Shown in pieces: positions 49,665 through 57,908 of a stretch of 64,000 nucleotides of DNA. Made by a program: the position numbers and the translations under genes. The notes beneath the pieces are model-generated. The model was given only the letters and a program-made list of their open reading frames with translations. It did not search any database and was not told the DNA's origin. Source of the DNA: Tsukamurella sp. 8F (GTDB taxonomy: Bacteria; Actinomycetota; Actinomycetes; Mycobacteriales; Mycobacteriaceae); contig NZ_JARFTP010000003.1 in NCBI RefSeq assembly GCF_029167375.1, forward strand, positions 1 through 64,000, given 5' to 3'. The first letter of the stretch is position 1; every line of letters starts with the position of its first letter.

Positions 49665-50457
49665 GACGGGCCACGACGGGGCGCATCGCGTCGACGGTGT
49701 GGCCGCCGAGCGACAGCAGCGAGATGCCGTACTGCTCGCGCCGGCGGATCAGGGTCTCGCAGATCTGATCCGTGTCGCCGTCGAGCAACGCGGGGGAGTC
49801 GTTCGCCGCCAGCGCATCCAGGTCGGAGCCTATGAAACGCTGCACGAACTCGGGAGCCTCGCGGCCCACCACGAACACCGACGCCGCGATCTCGACCCGC
49901 CCACGCAGCGGTTCGGTGGCGGCGGCGAGCTGCTGCGCCGTCGTCGACGGCGGGACCGCGAGGGCCACGGTGTCGGCGCGCGCCGCGCCCAGCGCGAGGG
50001 CCTTGGGGCCGCCGGCCGCGAGCAATACGGGCGTGTGCGGTCCGTCGCCGTCGATCTCCGCGAGCGCGTCGATCGTCTGCTGGACGCGCGCGAGGCGTTC
50101 CCCCGCGGTGCCGTACGGGACGCCGAGTGCCTCGGCGTCGGCGGCCACATCCGGTCGCCCGGTACCGATGCCGAGTCGGAACCGGCCGCCGCTCACCGTG
50201 GCGAGCGAACGGGCCTGCCACGCCGCATGCCTCGGATCGTGCAGCGGTGACGCTACGACGAACGTGCCGACCTCCAGGGTCGTGGTGGCGCCGAGCGCCA
50301 CCCCAGCGGCGGTGAAACCGTCGGGCAGCGGGTAGTTCTCGGGGATCAGCAGGGCGTCGAAGCCGTCGGCCTCCACGGCGCGGGCGTAGGACGCCCAGTC
50401 ACCGAGGTTCGGCGCTGGCAGGGCTGTGACTGCGAAGCGGAACGGGTTCGTGGCCAT
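49651..50457 (-). CDS. LLM-class flavin-dependent oxidoreductase
   Basis: A 268-residue luciferase-like monooxygenase, likely F420- or FMN-dependent. FRFAVTALPAPNLGDWASYARAVEADGFDALLIPENY is the first strand-helix of the barrel; GRFRLGIGTGRPDVAADAEALG is the cofactor-binding region. Start set at ATG 50457, with GGTGGG five bases before; ATG 50469 is possible. Substrate unknown. Confidence 0.82.
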   Translation of the reverse strand: MATNPFRFAVTALPAPNLGDWASYARAVEADGFDALLIPENYPLPDGFTAAGVALGATTTLEVGTFVVASPLHDPRHAAWQARSLATVSGGRFRLGIGTGRPDVAADAEALGVPYGTAGERLARVQQTIDALAEIDGDGPHTPVLLAAGGPKALALGAARADTVALAVPPSTTAQQLAAATEPLRGRVEIAASVFVVGREAPEFVQRFIGSDLDALAANDSPALLDGDTDQICETLIRRREQYGISLLSLGGHTVDAMRPVVARLRGR

Positions 50458-50547
50458 GGTGCCCACCATGCCCCTCCGGTCGATGCACCGCAACGGAACC
50501 GGCGCAGACCGGGCGAATCGCCGGGTCTGCGCCGCGATCCGGGTGAG

Positions 50548-51537
50548 TCAGGCCATCCAGGCCGGCGTCTTCGGTGCCGGCACGTCGAACGCCCTCGCGA
50601 TGTCAGCCAGGATGCGGTAGGCGCCCTGCACGCTGACGGATGTCATCCACTCCTCGTCGGAGACCTGAACGACCTTGGGCGCCAACGGAGTCCACAGTGG
50701 GTTACGCGCGAATGCAGACTTGGCCGCGTTGCCGGCGTCGCCATAGGTCGTCGTGAAGATCTTGTCCGCGTCGGCCATCGCGATCTGCTCCTCGCTGATC
50801 TCCACGGTGAATTCGTGCACGTCCTGCGGCTTGGGGCGTGCGAGCCCGGCGTCCTGCAGGACGTTGCCGGAGAACGAGTCCAGGGCGTACAAGCGCGTCG
50901 GGCCGTCCAGGAACCGAACGACCGAGATCGTGGTTCCCGCGCCGGCCTTCGCTTTCACGGCGTCGCCGACCTGCTTGGCGGCGGCCTCGTACTCATGCAT
51001 CCGCTCGGCGGCGAGCTGCTCCTTGCCGAGCGCCTTGGCAAGCAGCGTGATGTTCTGCTTCCACGTCGGCCCAGTGGTCTGTGACATGACCGTCGGTGCG
51101 ATCTTGGCGAGCTTGTCGTGGATCTTCTCGTGCCGGACCTTCGCGCTCACGATCAGGTCGGGCTTCAGGGTGATCAGCTGCTCCAGGTCGGGAGACGCGA
51201 TCGGCCCGACCGACACCGCGTGCGCGCCGTAGTTCTTCGCAGATGCTCCGAGGTAGCCGGGCAGCGCGTCGGTGATGTTGTGATACTGCGTGTACGCGAT
51301 CAGCGGCGTGTCCAGCATCAGCACTGCCTCGGCGTACGAGTTGTCCAGGGCCGCAACACGATGAGGCTGTGCGGGGATCTCGACTTCGCCCGTCGCGTCT
51401 ATGACGGTGCGCGGGAATCCCCCTGCTGTCGACGACGGCGATGTCGGGCGGGGGTCCGGCGCGGACGTGCCGCACGCGGCCACCAGGCCGATGATCGTGG
51501 CCGCGAGGCCGACCCGCAGTGTGCTTCGCAGGGACAT
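50548..51537 (-). CDS. Iron-siderophore ABC-binding lipoprotein (FecB/FepB-like)
   Basis: A 329-residue class III periplasmic-type binding protein. The signal peptide ends in the lipobox VAAC. The fold shows EIPAQPHRVAALDNSYAEAVLML, LEQLITLKPDLIVSAKVRHEKI and KIAPTVM, as in ferric-siderophore receptors. An IdeR/DtxR box lies 20-38 bp before the start codon, so it should be made when iron is low. No permease or ATPase gene is adjacent, so it must work with a transporter encoded elsewhere. Confidence 0.88.
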   Translation of the reverse strand: MSLRSTLRVGLAATIIGLVAACGTSAPDPRPTSPSSTAGGFPRTVIDATGEVEIPAQPHRVAALDNSYAEAVLMLDTPLIAYTQYHNITDALPGYLGASAKNYGAHAVSVGPIASPDLEQLITLKPDLIVSAKVRHEKIHDKLAKIAPTVMSQTTGPTWKQNITLLAKALGKEQLAAERMHEYEAAAKQVGDAVKAKAGAGTTISVVRFLDGPTRLYALDSFSGNVLQDAGLARPKPQDVHEFTVEISEEQIAMADADKIFTTTYGDAGNAAKSAFARNPLWTPLAPKVVQVSDEEWMTSVSVQGAYRILADIARAFDVPAPKTPAWMA

Positions 51538-51556
51538 GCTTCCTTCTCTCTGTCGA

Positions 51557-51575
51557 ACAGGTAAGGCCTACCTAA
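51557..51575. promoter_or_regulatory. IdeR/DtxR iron box
   Basis: On the minus strand TTAGGTAGGCCTTACCTGT, close to the 19-bp consensus TTAGGTTAGSCTAACCTAA. It overlaps the promoter area of the siderophore-binding lipoprotein gene. Confidence 0.8.
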
Positions 51576-51660
51576 TCACAGAGGTCTCACAGGTGAGCCG
51601 CCGGGTTGCCCGAATCGTCTGTTTCGTGTGCGCCGCGATCTCCGCCGGCGGCCAGGCGAC

Positions 51661-52545
51661 TCAGGCGTACTCGCCGCGGGGGCCGACCTCGCGCAGCGCC
51701 GACAGCAATGCCCGAACCGGGGCGGAGGCCTCGCGATCGTCGGGTAGTACCGCGGAGGCCGTGACCGTGAGCCGCGCGTCCGCCTCGTGTAGCAGCACGA
51801 TCTCGGCTGATGGCGGTGCGGTGGACGCGTACAACACGGTCCAGGCACGCGGGTCGGCGACGATCTCGAGCAGCGATGACTTCTGCTGCGGCACAGGCGG
51901 GCCCATCATCGCCGTGCGGCCGGTCGCCGCGAACGCCTCGTCTACGACCTTGTGGATCAGCACCTGCTCTCCGCGCGGCGGTAACAGGAGCGGGTAGTCC
52001 GCCAGCTCTCCGATGTCCACCGTGCTCCGCGCGGCCAGCGGGTGCCGGCGGGCGACCGCTATCGCCAGGTCGCCAGACCACAGTGGCTCGAGCTGGATGC
52101 CCGGCATCGACGTCGACCCTCGGATCAGGGCGATATCGCACACACCACGTGCCACGGCGGATACGCGCTCGGCGAACGGTCTGATGACGAAATCGACTTC
52201 GGTGTCCGGGTACTCGCGGCGCAGTAGCGACACCGCGGCGAGCGCCTGGGCCCCGAAGCTCATGTTGCCGGCCATCCGGATCTTCTCGCGTGGCTCTGCG
52301 GCGGCGGTGTGCATAGCCTGCTCGAGCGCGAGCATCTGGCGGGCGATCGGTAGGACGCGTGCGCCGACGTCGGTGATCCGCACGGTGCGCGTCGACCGGT
52401 CGAGGAGCTTCGCGCCCAGCTCGCGTTCGAGTGCGGCGACGTGATGACTGATCGACGACTGCGATACGAACTCGCGCTCCGCGGCCCGGGAGAAACTGAG
52501 CTCGTCACACACAGACACGAAGAGCCGCAGCCTATTCAGCTCCAC
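51661..52545 (-). CDS. LysR-family transcriptional regulator
   Basis: A 294-residue LysR-type regulator. The N-terminal winged helix is ELNRLRLFVSVCDELSFSRAAEREFVSQSSISHHVAALERELGAKLLDR (residues 2-50); the effector-binding domain follows from about residue 90. It is divergent from the NDH-2 gene, 145 bp apart, which is the usual target arrangement. Effector unknown. Confidence 0.88.
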   Translation of the reverse strand: MELNRLRLFVSVCDELSFSRAAEREFVSQSSISHHVAALERELGAKLLDRSTRTVRITDVGARVLPIARQMLALEQAMHTAAAEPREKIRMAGNMSFGAQALAAVSLLRREYPDTEVDFVIRPFAERVSAVARGVCDIALIRGSTSMPGIQLEPLWSGDLAIAVARRHPLAARSTVDIGELADYPLLLPPRGEQVLIHKVVDEAFAATGRTAMMGPPVPQQKSSLLEIVADPRAWTVLYASTAPPSAEIVLLHEADARLTVTASAVLPDDREASAPVRALLSALREVGPRGEYA

Positions 52546-52690
52546 AAGGCGTTCCTTGCTGCGATCGATGGGCAGCGGTGAGTGGCGTCACTTATCTCGA
52601 TCATCGATCAATAGTATCGCGTAATCGCGCTTGATGACCGGTCGCACCGGGCGTTGTATGAGAGGTAACCGAAAGAAGAAGGAGTTCGCC

Positions 52691-54010
52691 ATGACCACTA
52701 CGCAGCCCGTCCGCATCGATGTGGACGTCGTCATCGTGGGCTCGGGGTTCGGCGCTCTGGCCGCCGCCCAGAAGCTCGCCGGCACCGACCTCGGCGTGCT
52801 GGTCGTCTCGAAGACGACCGAGCACCTGTTCCAGCCGCTGCTCTACCAGGTCGCTACCGGCGTCCTCGCGCCCGGCGAGATCGCACCCCCGATACGCTCG
52901 ATCCTGGGGCGCCACAAGAACATCGACGTCCGTCTCGGTGAGGTGATCGATGTGGATGCCGACGCGAAGACCGTGACCTATCGCTGGGGTGACGCACGCA
53001 CCGTCGTCGGCTATCGCTACCTCGTCGCGGCGACCGGCGCGAGTCAGTCCTACTTCGGGCACCCCGAGTTCGCGGAGAACACGTTCGCGCTGAAGACCAT
53101 CGACGACGCCCTGACGCTGCGCGACCATATCCTCGCGAATTTCGAACTTGCGCATGCACTTCCGTCTTCGGCCGAGCGGGATGAGCTGCTGAGCTTCGTG
53201 GTGGTCGGGGCCGGCGCGACCGGCGTCGAACTCGCCGGGCAGATCAGGGAACTCGCCCGCCGCTACTTCGACAGCGGGTCGGGCGGAATTCCCGCGGACG
53301 ACGTACGAGTCGTCCTCGTCGACGGTGCGCCCGACGTCCTCCCCGTCTATGGCGGCAAGCTGTCCGAGTACACGGCGCGCACGCTGCGCAGGGCGGGCGT
53401 CGACGTGCGCACTGCGGCCGTCGTGACCGCCGTCGACGACGAGGGCGTCGAGCTGCACGCCGACGGCCGGGCCGCGCGGATTCCCGCGCGCACCGTCGTG
53501 TGGTCGGCGGGCGTCGAGGCGTCGGGCTTCGCCGGCGTCCTCGCGGCGGCCACCGGCTGCGCGCAGGACCGTGCGGGGCGCCTACTGGTGGGTGACGACC
53601 TCACCGTCGGCGGCCATGCGGACGTTTTCGCCATCGGTGACATGACGAGCCTGGGCGGGCTGCCCGGTCAGTCGCCCGTCGCGATGCAGCAGGGGCGGCA
53701 CGCAGCCTGCATCATCGCGGGAAAAACGGCCCGCGGGACCGCTTTTCGCTACCTCGACAAGGGGTCGATGGCCACCATCGACCGGTTCCACGCCGTAGCG
53801 TCGGTGGGGCCGGTGAAGCTGACCGGTGTCGTCGCGTGGATGATGTGGCTCGCCGTGCACCTCCTGTACCTGGTGGGCTTCCGCAACAGGTACGTGGCCG
53901 TCCTGTCCTGGTTCGGCAGCTTCGTCGGCAAGAACCGGCCGCACTTCCACCTCGCGGTCCCCGGGGCGCAGGTGGCGGAACCCGCTGAGAGCGTCGAGGT
54001 CTCGGCCTGA
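52691..54010 (+). CDS. ndh: Type II NADH dehydrogenase (NDH-2)
   Basis: A 439-residue single-subunit NADH:quinone oxidoreductase. The FAD-binding VVIVGSGFGALAAAQKL is at residues 13-29, EHLFQPLLYQVATGVLAPGEIA is the quinone-site region typical of NDH-2, and the NADH-binding fold is FVVVGAGATGVELAGQI. AIGDMTSLGGLPGQSPVAMQQGRHAA is the second FAD motif. A C-terminal hydrophobic stretch (VVAWMMWLAVHLLYLVGFRNRYV) anchors it to the membrane. ATG 52691 with GAAGAAGGAG upstream. Probably controlled by the divergent LysR protein. Confidence 0.93.
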   Translation: MTTTQPVRIDVDVVIVGSGFGALAAAQKLAGTDLGVLVVSKTTEHLFQPLLYQVATGVLAPGEIAPPIRSILGRHKNIDVRLGEVIDVDADAKTVTYRWGDARTVVGYRYLVAATGASQSYFGHPEFAENTFALKTIDDALTLRDHILANFELAHALPSSAERDELLSFVVVGAGATGVELAGQIRELARRYFDSGSGGIPADDVRVVLVDGAPDVLPVYGGKLSEYTARTLRRAGVDVRTAAVVTAVDDEGVELHADGRAARIPARTVVWSAGVEASGFAGVLAAATGCAQDRAGRLLVGDDLTVGGHADVFAIGDMTSLGGLPGQSPVAMQQGRHAACIIAGKTARGTAFRYLDKGSMATIDRFHAVASVGPVKLTGVVAWMMWLAVHLLYLVGFRNRYVAVLSWFGSFVGKNRPHFHLAVPGAQVAEPAESVEVSA

Positions 54011-54011
54011 T

Positions 54012-54593
54012 TCAGGTCACCGAAGTCCGCACCGCCGCCCTGCACAACGGCGCGAGTACCGCGCCCGCAGCGTCCAGGGCGGCGGTGTCGCGTGCAGCGC
54101 GGGCCTGCGCGATGGCGCCCTCCAGCGTGCTGATGCAGACGCTCGCGAGTTGTTCGGCCGAGGTGGCATCGGCGCCGTCGGCGACGAGTCGGGCCGCGAA
54201 CCGCCGGCGCCACGACTCGAAGACCTCCTCGGCTGCGGCGGCTAGGGCCGGCTCGTCGGGGCCCGCGCCGGCAGCGGCGAGTACGGGGCACCCGCGCGTG
54301 TAGTCGCTCTCCGCGAGCACACGTCGCCAGTAGCCGGCCATGCCGGTGACCGCGTCCGCCGCATCGTGACCCGAGAGCAACTCGGCGAACACGTCGCCGA
54401 TCACGGAGCCGGCCCAGCGTGTGGTGGCCTCCATCAGTTCGGTCTTGCCACCCGGGAAGTACTGGTACAGGGACCCTCTCGCCGTGCCGCTGTGGGCGAG
54501 CAGTTCGGCCACGCCGGTCGCATGTACTCCGCGCTCGCACATGAGTACGGCGGCGCTGGTGAGCAGTCGCTGCCGGGGCCCGACGGTCGTCAT
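54012..54593 (-). CDS. TetR-family repressor
   Basis: A 193-residue TetR regulator of the LfrR/AcnR-like single-domain type with a TetR_C_16-like ligand domain. The DNA-binding helix pair is LMCERGVHATGVAELLAHSGTARGSLYQYFPGGK. It is convergent with ndh and divergent from the enoyl-CoA hydratase gene; two palindromes in between are its likely operators. Confidence 0.9.
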   Translation of the reverse strand: MTTVGPRQRLLTSAAVLMCERGVHATGVAELLAHSGTARGSLYQYFPGGKTELMEATTRWAGSVIGDVFAELLSGHDAADAVTGMAGYWRRVLAESDYTRGCPVLAAAGAGPDEPALAAAAEEVFESWRRRFAARLVADGADATSAEQLASVCISTLEGAIAQARAARDTAALDAAGAVLAPLCRAAVRTSVT

Positions 54594-54607
54594 CTCCGAA
54601 GTCCTTC

Positions 54608-54668
54608 CTATAGACCGATCAGTCTATAGCGGTGTAGCGTCGGCTGCCGAGTAGACCGATCGGTCTAC
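54608..54668. promoter_or_regulatory. Two TetR operators
   Basis: Operator 1, CTATAGACCGATCAGTCTATAG (54608-54629, one mismatch), and operator 2, GTAGACCGATCGGTCTAC (54651-54668, perfect), share TAGACCGATCxGTCTA. One lies before each divergent gene, so the repressor should control itself and the hydratase. Confidence 0.85.
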
Positions 54669-54688
54669 AAGGCAGACGGGAGTGACCA

Positions 54689-55462
54689 TTGGAGACCATC
54701 ACGCTCGAGCGGGACGGGCACGTTCTGCTCATCGGGCTGAACCGACCAGACAAGCGCAACGCGTTCGACCTGGCGATGCTGGGCGAGCTGTCCGAGGCCT
54801 ACGCGCTGCTAGAGGAGGACGGCGACCTGCGGTGCGGCGTCCTGTTCGCCCACGGCGACCACTTCACCGGTGGTCTGGATCTCGTGGACGTCGGGCCCGC
54901 CATCGCGTCGGGACGTTCGCCGTTTCCGGAGGGCGGGCGAGACCCGTGGCGGCTCGACGGCACCTGGACGACACCGATCGTCGCCGCGGCACAGGGCTGG
55001 GTCATGACGCTGGGCATCGAGCTGTTGCTCGCGGCCGACATCCGCGTCGCCTCGACGGGCGCACGCTTCAGTCAACTCGAGGTGCGCCGTGGGATCTACC
55101 CGTTCGGCGGGGCCACCCTGCGGTTCCCGCGGACGGCGGGGTGGGGCGACGCCATGCGGTGGATGCTCACCGGAGACGAGTTCGACGCCGCGGAGGCACA
55201 CCGTATCGGCGTCGTGCAGGAGATCGTCGACGGTGATCCGCTCGCCCGCGCTCGGGAGATCGCCCGGACCGTGGCCGAATCGGCTGCCCCACTGGGGGTC
55301 CAGGCCGTGCTCGACAGTGCGCACCGAGCGCGCCTGGAGGGCGATGCCGCGGCGGCCGAGCGTCTCGCGCCCGAGGTGGCGAGGCTGTTCGGCACCGACG
55401 ACGGTGCGGAGGGGATGAGGTCGTTCGTCGAGCGGAGGCCGGCCGTGTTCACGGGGCGCTGA
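54689..55462 (+). CDS. Enoyl-CoA hydratase/isomerase (crotonase) family protein
   Basis: A 257-residue crotonase-fold protein. The first oxyanion element is RPDKRNAFDLAMLGEL; FAHGDHFTGGLDLVDVGPA matches the CoA-binding/oxyanion loop; the second is AAQGWVMTLGIELLLAADI. The glutamates of true hydratases are not plainly conserved (GIELLLA, RRGIYPFGG), so it may be an isomerase or hydrolase. It starts with TTG at 54689; a GGGAG site lies 8 nt before. Under TetR control. Confidence 0.85.
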   Translation: METITLERDGHVLLIGLNRPDKRNAFDLAMLGELSEAYALLEEDGDLRCGVLFAHGDHFTGGLDLVDVGPAIASGRSPFPEGGRDPWRLDGTWTTPIVAAAQGWVMTLGIELLLAADIRVASTGARFSQLEVRRGIYPFGGATLRFPRTAGWGDAMRWMLTGDEFDAAEAHRIGVVQEIVDGDPLARAREIARTVAESAAPLGVQAVLDSAHRARLEGDAAAAERLAPEVARLFGTDDGAEGMRSFVERRPAVFTGR

Positions 55463-55531
55463 GCGGTGCCGATCCGATCGGCGTGAGCGCAATGTTGACC
55501 TCGAGTGGGGTTGATGCGGGAGGGTTGAAGT

Positions 55532-55996
55532 ATGTCTGATTCCCCGCACCCCATCGCCCCGCTCTCGGTGGGCGGCACCGACGACGACGTGCGCGCCGTG
55601 GTGGAGTTCGTGCAGCGGCTGCCGCGGGTGCAGCGTGCGGGCCGCGCTGCGGAGTTCCGCGAGCTCTTCCGCGAAGACGCCGTGTGGACCACCGCGCACG
55701 GCCGGCGGCTGACCGGCCGGGCCGCGATCGACGCGTTCACCGCCACCGCGCTGCCGCGCTCGATGGCCGACCACACCGGCGACTACGACATCGAGCGGAT
55801 CCTGTTCGTGCGCCCCGACGTCGCCGTCGTCACCGTGCGGGTCCGCCCGCACGCCCTCGACGGTGCCCGGCTGCGCCATGTGCCGGACACCGCGCCGCTC
55901 TACGTGCTCTCCCGTGACGACGGCCGGTGGCGCATCGCCGCCGCGCAGTCGACGGCCGTGTTCGACGATGCCGGGATCTCGATCCGCGCAAGCTGA
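55532..55996 (+). CDS. SnoaL/NTF2-like protein
   Basis: A 154-residue protein of the SgcJ/EcaC or SnoaL-like cone fold: AVVEFVQRLPRVQRAGRAAEFRELFREDAVWTTAHGRRLTGRAAIDAFT, then ADHTGDYDIERILFVRPDVAVVTVRVRPHA and RWRIAAAQSTAVF. These folds bind small molecules; function unknown. ATG 55532 with GGAGGG upstream. Confidence 0.82.
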   Translation: MSDSPHPIAPLSVGGTDDDVRAVVEFVQRLPRVQRAGRAAEFRELFREDAVWTTAHGRRLTGRAAIDAFTATALPRSMADHTGDYDIERILFVRPDVAVVTVRVRPHALDGARLRHVPDTAPLYVLSRDDGRWRIAAAQSTAVFDDAGISIRAS

Positions 55997-55997
55997 T

Positions 55998-56414
55998 TCA
56001 GGGGACCTGCAGCCTGCGGGCGATATCTGCGAGCACGCGCAGTTCGTCCGTGGTCAGGGCCTCGAGTTCGGGTGGCGCGATTCCAGGTGGACTGACGGCG
56101 TCCGCTACTGTGGCCCGTCCCGCAGCCGTGAGCGAGACCAGCCGCGCGCGACGGTCGTGCGGGTCCGGGGTCCTGTCCACGAGCCCGCGCTCGACCAGGT
56201 CGTTGACGGCGACGGTGGCGGCCGGGGCGTCCATATCGGCGGATTCCGCAATGCGCCCGATCGTCATGGGGCCGCGCCGCAGCCGCTTGAGCACGCGAAC
56301 CCTGCTGAAGGGTAGTCCGGCTCGCTCGGCCGCCGCGCGACGGAACGCCCCGCGGCGCTCCATCACCGCGTGCGTGAGCAGCGCCCAGACCTCGTCGGGA
56401 GTGTCATCGGGCAT
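55998..56414 (-). CDS. MarR-family regulator
   Basis: A 138-residue MarR winged-helix protein. PMTIGRIAESADMDAPAATVAVNDLVERGLVDRTPDPHDRRARLVSLTAAGR is the DNA-binding helix, wing and signature DxRxR. Its gene overlaps the 3' end of the MFS gene by 11 bp, so it is second in that operon and probably represses it through the palindrome at 57777-57789. Confidence 0.88.
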   Translation of the reverse strand: MPDDTPDEVWALLTHAVMERRGAFRRAAAERAGLPFSRVRVLKRLRRGPMTIGRIAESADMDAPAATVAVNDLVERGLVDRTPDPHDRRARLVSLTAAGRATVADAVSPPGIAPPELEALTTDELRVLADIARRLQVP

Positions 56415-57777
56415 CGCCGGCCCCCGCCCCGAGCAGTGGCGCCGTGCGCTCGACCGAGCGTTGCGCTGCAGCGGAATTCGACAGTATTCCCAGCACCAGC
56501 ACGCCGGCCGCGAGTGCCGCGATCACCCACCAGAGCCCCGCCCCCGCCAGCAGACCGCACAGGGCGACGCCGAGGCTCGATCCGACCTGCCGGCTCGTCG
56601 ATGCGACGGCGGACGCGGCACCGGCGCGTTCGATGGGCATCCCACTCACCGCCGAATTGGTGATCGGAGCGTTGACCAGACCGAAGCCCACGCCGAAGAC
56701 CGCGAACACCACGACGAGTAGGGGGACCGGCGTGGCCGAGGTCACGGTCGTCAGCAGGACCGAAGCGGCGGTCATGAGGATCCCGGCGCCGAGGAGAGAG
56801 GGCCGCGTCCCGTATCTGCCGACGAGCCGTCCGGACAGGGGCGCGGCGAGGAACACGCCGAGCGCCATGGGGAGGAACAGCACGCCGGTCTCGATCGATG
56901 AGAAGTGCCGCGTGTCCTGCAGATAGATGGACATGGTGAAGAGGAATGCGGCGAGCCCTGCGAACGCGAACACCGCGGTCACGGTCGCGGCCGAGAACGG
57001 GATGCTGCGGAAGAACCGCAGGTCGATGAACGGGGTCGGGTGGCGACGCTCATGCCAGATGAACCCGGCCAGCGCCGCAACCGTGACGATCAGCATCAGC
57101 GGCCGCTTCTCGATGAGGCCGAAGACGAGCGTGAACAGCGTGACCACCGCGAAGACCTGGCCGATCGGGTCGATGCGGCGAGCCGATGCCGAGCGGGACT
57201 CCGGCACCACCAGGAATGTGCCGGCGAGCGCCGCGGCGCAGATCGGCAGGTTGATCCAGAACACCGACTGCCAACCGAGAGAGTCGATCAGCAGACCACC
57301 CACCAGCGGGCCGATGGCCGTCGACAACCCGACGACGGCGCCCCACATGCCGATCGCGCGGGCGCGTTCGACGCGGCCGGTGAACACCGTCGTGATGATG
57401 GACATGGCCACGGGGTTGAGCATCGAGCCGCCGATCGCCTGGACGAAACGCGCCGCGATGAGAACGCCGATCGACGGCGCCAGGCTGCACAACAGCGAAC
57501 CGACGGCGAAGGCGACCAAGCCGATTCGGAACACCCGGCGACGCCCGAATCGGTCGGCGGCCGCCCCTGACAGCATGAGCAGGCTCGCGAGCGTGAGCGT
57601 GTAGACGTCGACGACCCACTGCAGGTGGCTGACGGGAGTATGTAGGTCGGTGCGGATGGCCGGCAGAGCGACGTTGACGATCGTCGCGTCCATCGACGAT
57701 ATGAGCAGGGACAGACAGCACGTCAGCAGGACGAGCTGCTTCCTTCGCGCGCTCAGCTCCGCGATGGTTGTAGTCAT
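56404..57777 (-). CDS. MFS drug efflux transporter, DHA2 (14-TM) type
   Basis: A 457-residue drug:proton antiporter of the EmrB/QacA type. Motif A is ADRFGRRRVFRIG, motif C is GLSTAIGPLVGGLL, and DATIVNVALPAI in helix 1 is the DHA2 signature (motif D1). Start ATG 57777; the longer frame is upstream DNA. A palindrome touching the start codon suggests control by the MarR protein encoded downstream. Confidence 0.9.
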   Translation of the reverse strand: MTTTIAELSARRKQLVLLTCCLSLLISSMDATIVNVALPAIRTDLHTPVSHLQWVVDVYTLTLASLLMLSGAAADRFGRRRVFRIGLVAFAVGSLLCSLAPSIGVLIAARFVQAIGGSMLNPVAMSIITTVFTGRVERARAIGMWGAVVGLSTAIGPLVGGLLIDSLGWQSVFWINLPICAAALAGTFLVVPESRSASARRIDPIGQVFAVVTLFTLVFGLIEKRPLMLIVTVAALAGFIWHERRHPTPFIDLRFFRSIPFSAATVTAVFAFAGLAAFLFTMSIYLQDTRHFSSIETGVLFLPMALGVFLAAPLSGRLVGRYGTRPSLLGAGILMTAASVLLTTVTSATPVPLLVVVFAVFGVGFGLVNAPITNSAVSGMPIERAGAASAVASTSRQVGSSLGVALCGLLAGAGLWWVIAALAAGVLVLGILSNSAAAQRSVERTAPLLGAGAGDAR

Positions 57778-57789
57778 ACAATCATTGTA
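57777..57789. promoter_or_regulatory. Palindromic MarR-type operator at the MFS start
   Basis: TACAATCATTGTA, a perfect 13-bp palindrome whose first base is part of the ATG codon of the MFS gene. An imperfect A/T-rich inverted repeat, AACATAAATAAGTT, follows at 57792-57805. The region is A+T-rich in an otherwise GC-rich setting. Confidence 0.65.
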
Positions 57790-57908
57790 AGAACATAAAT
57801 AAGTTCGTAGCAAGTAGGTGGCCCATTGGTCGCTGTCCGACCTGCCGATACCACGCGCCCCCACCTTCGATACGTCGACTATTGCGTAGCGGAGCCGACA
57901 GCGCGTGT

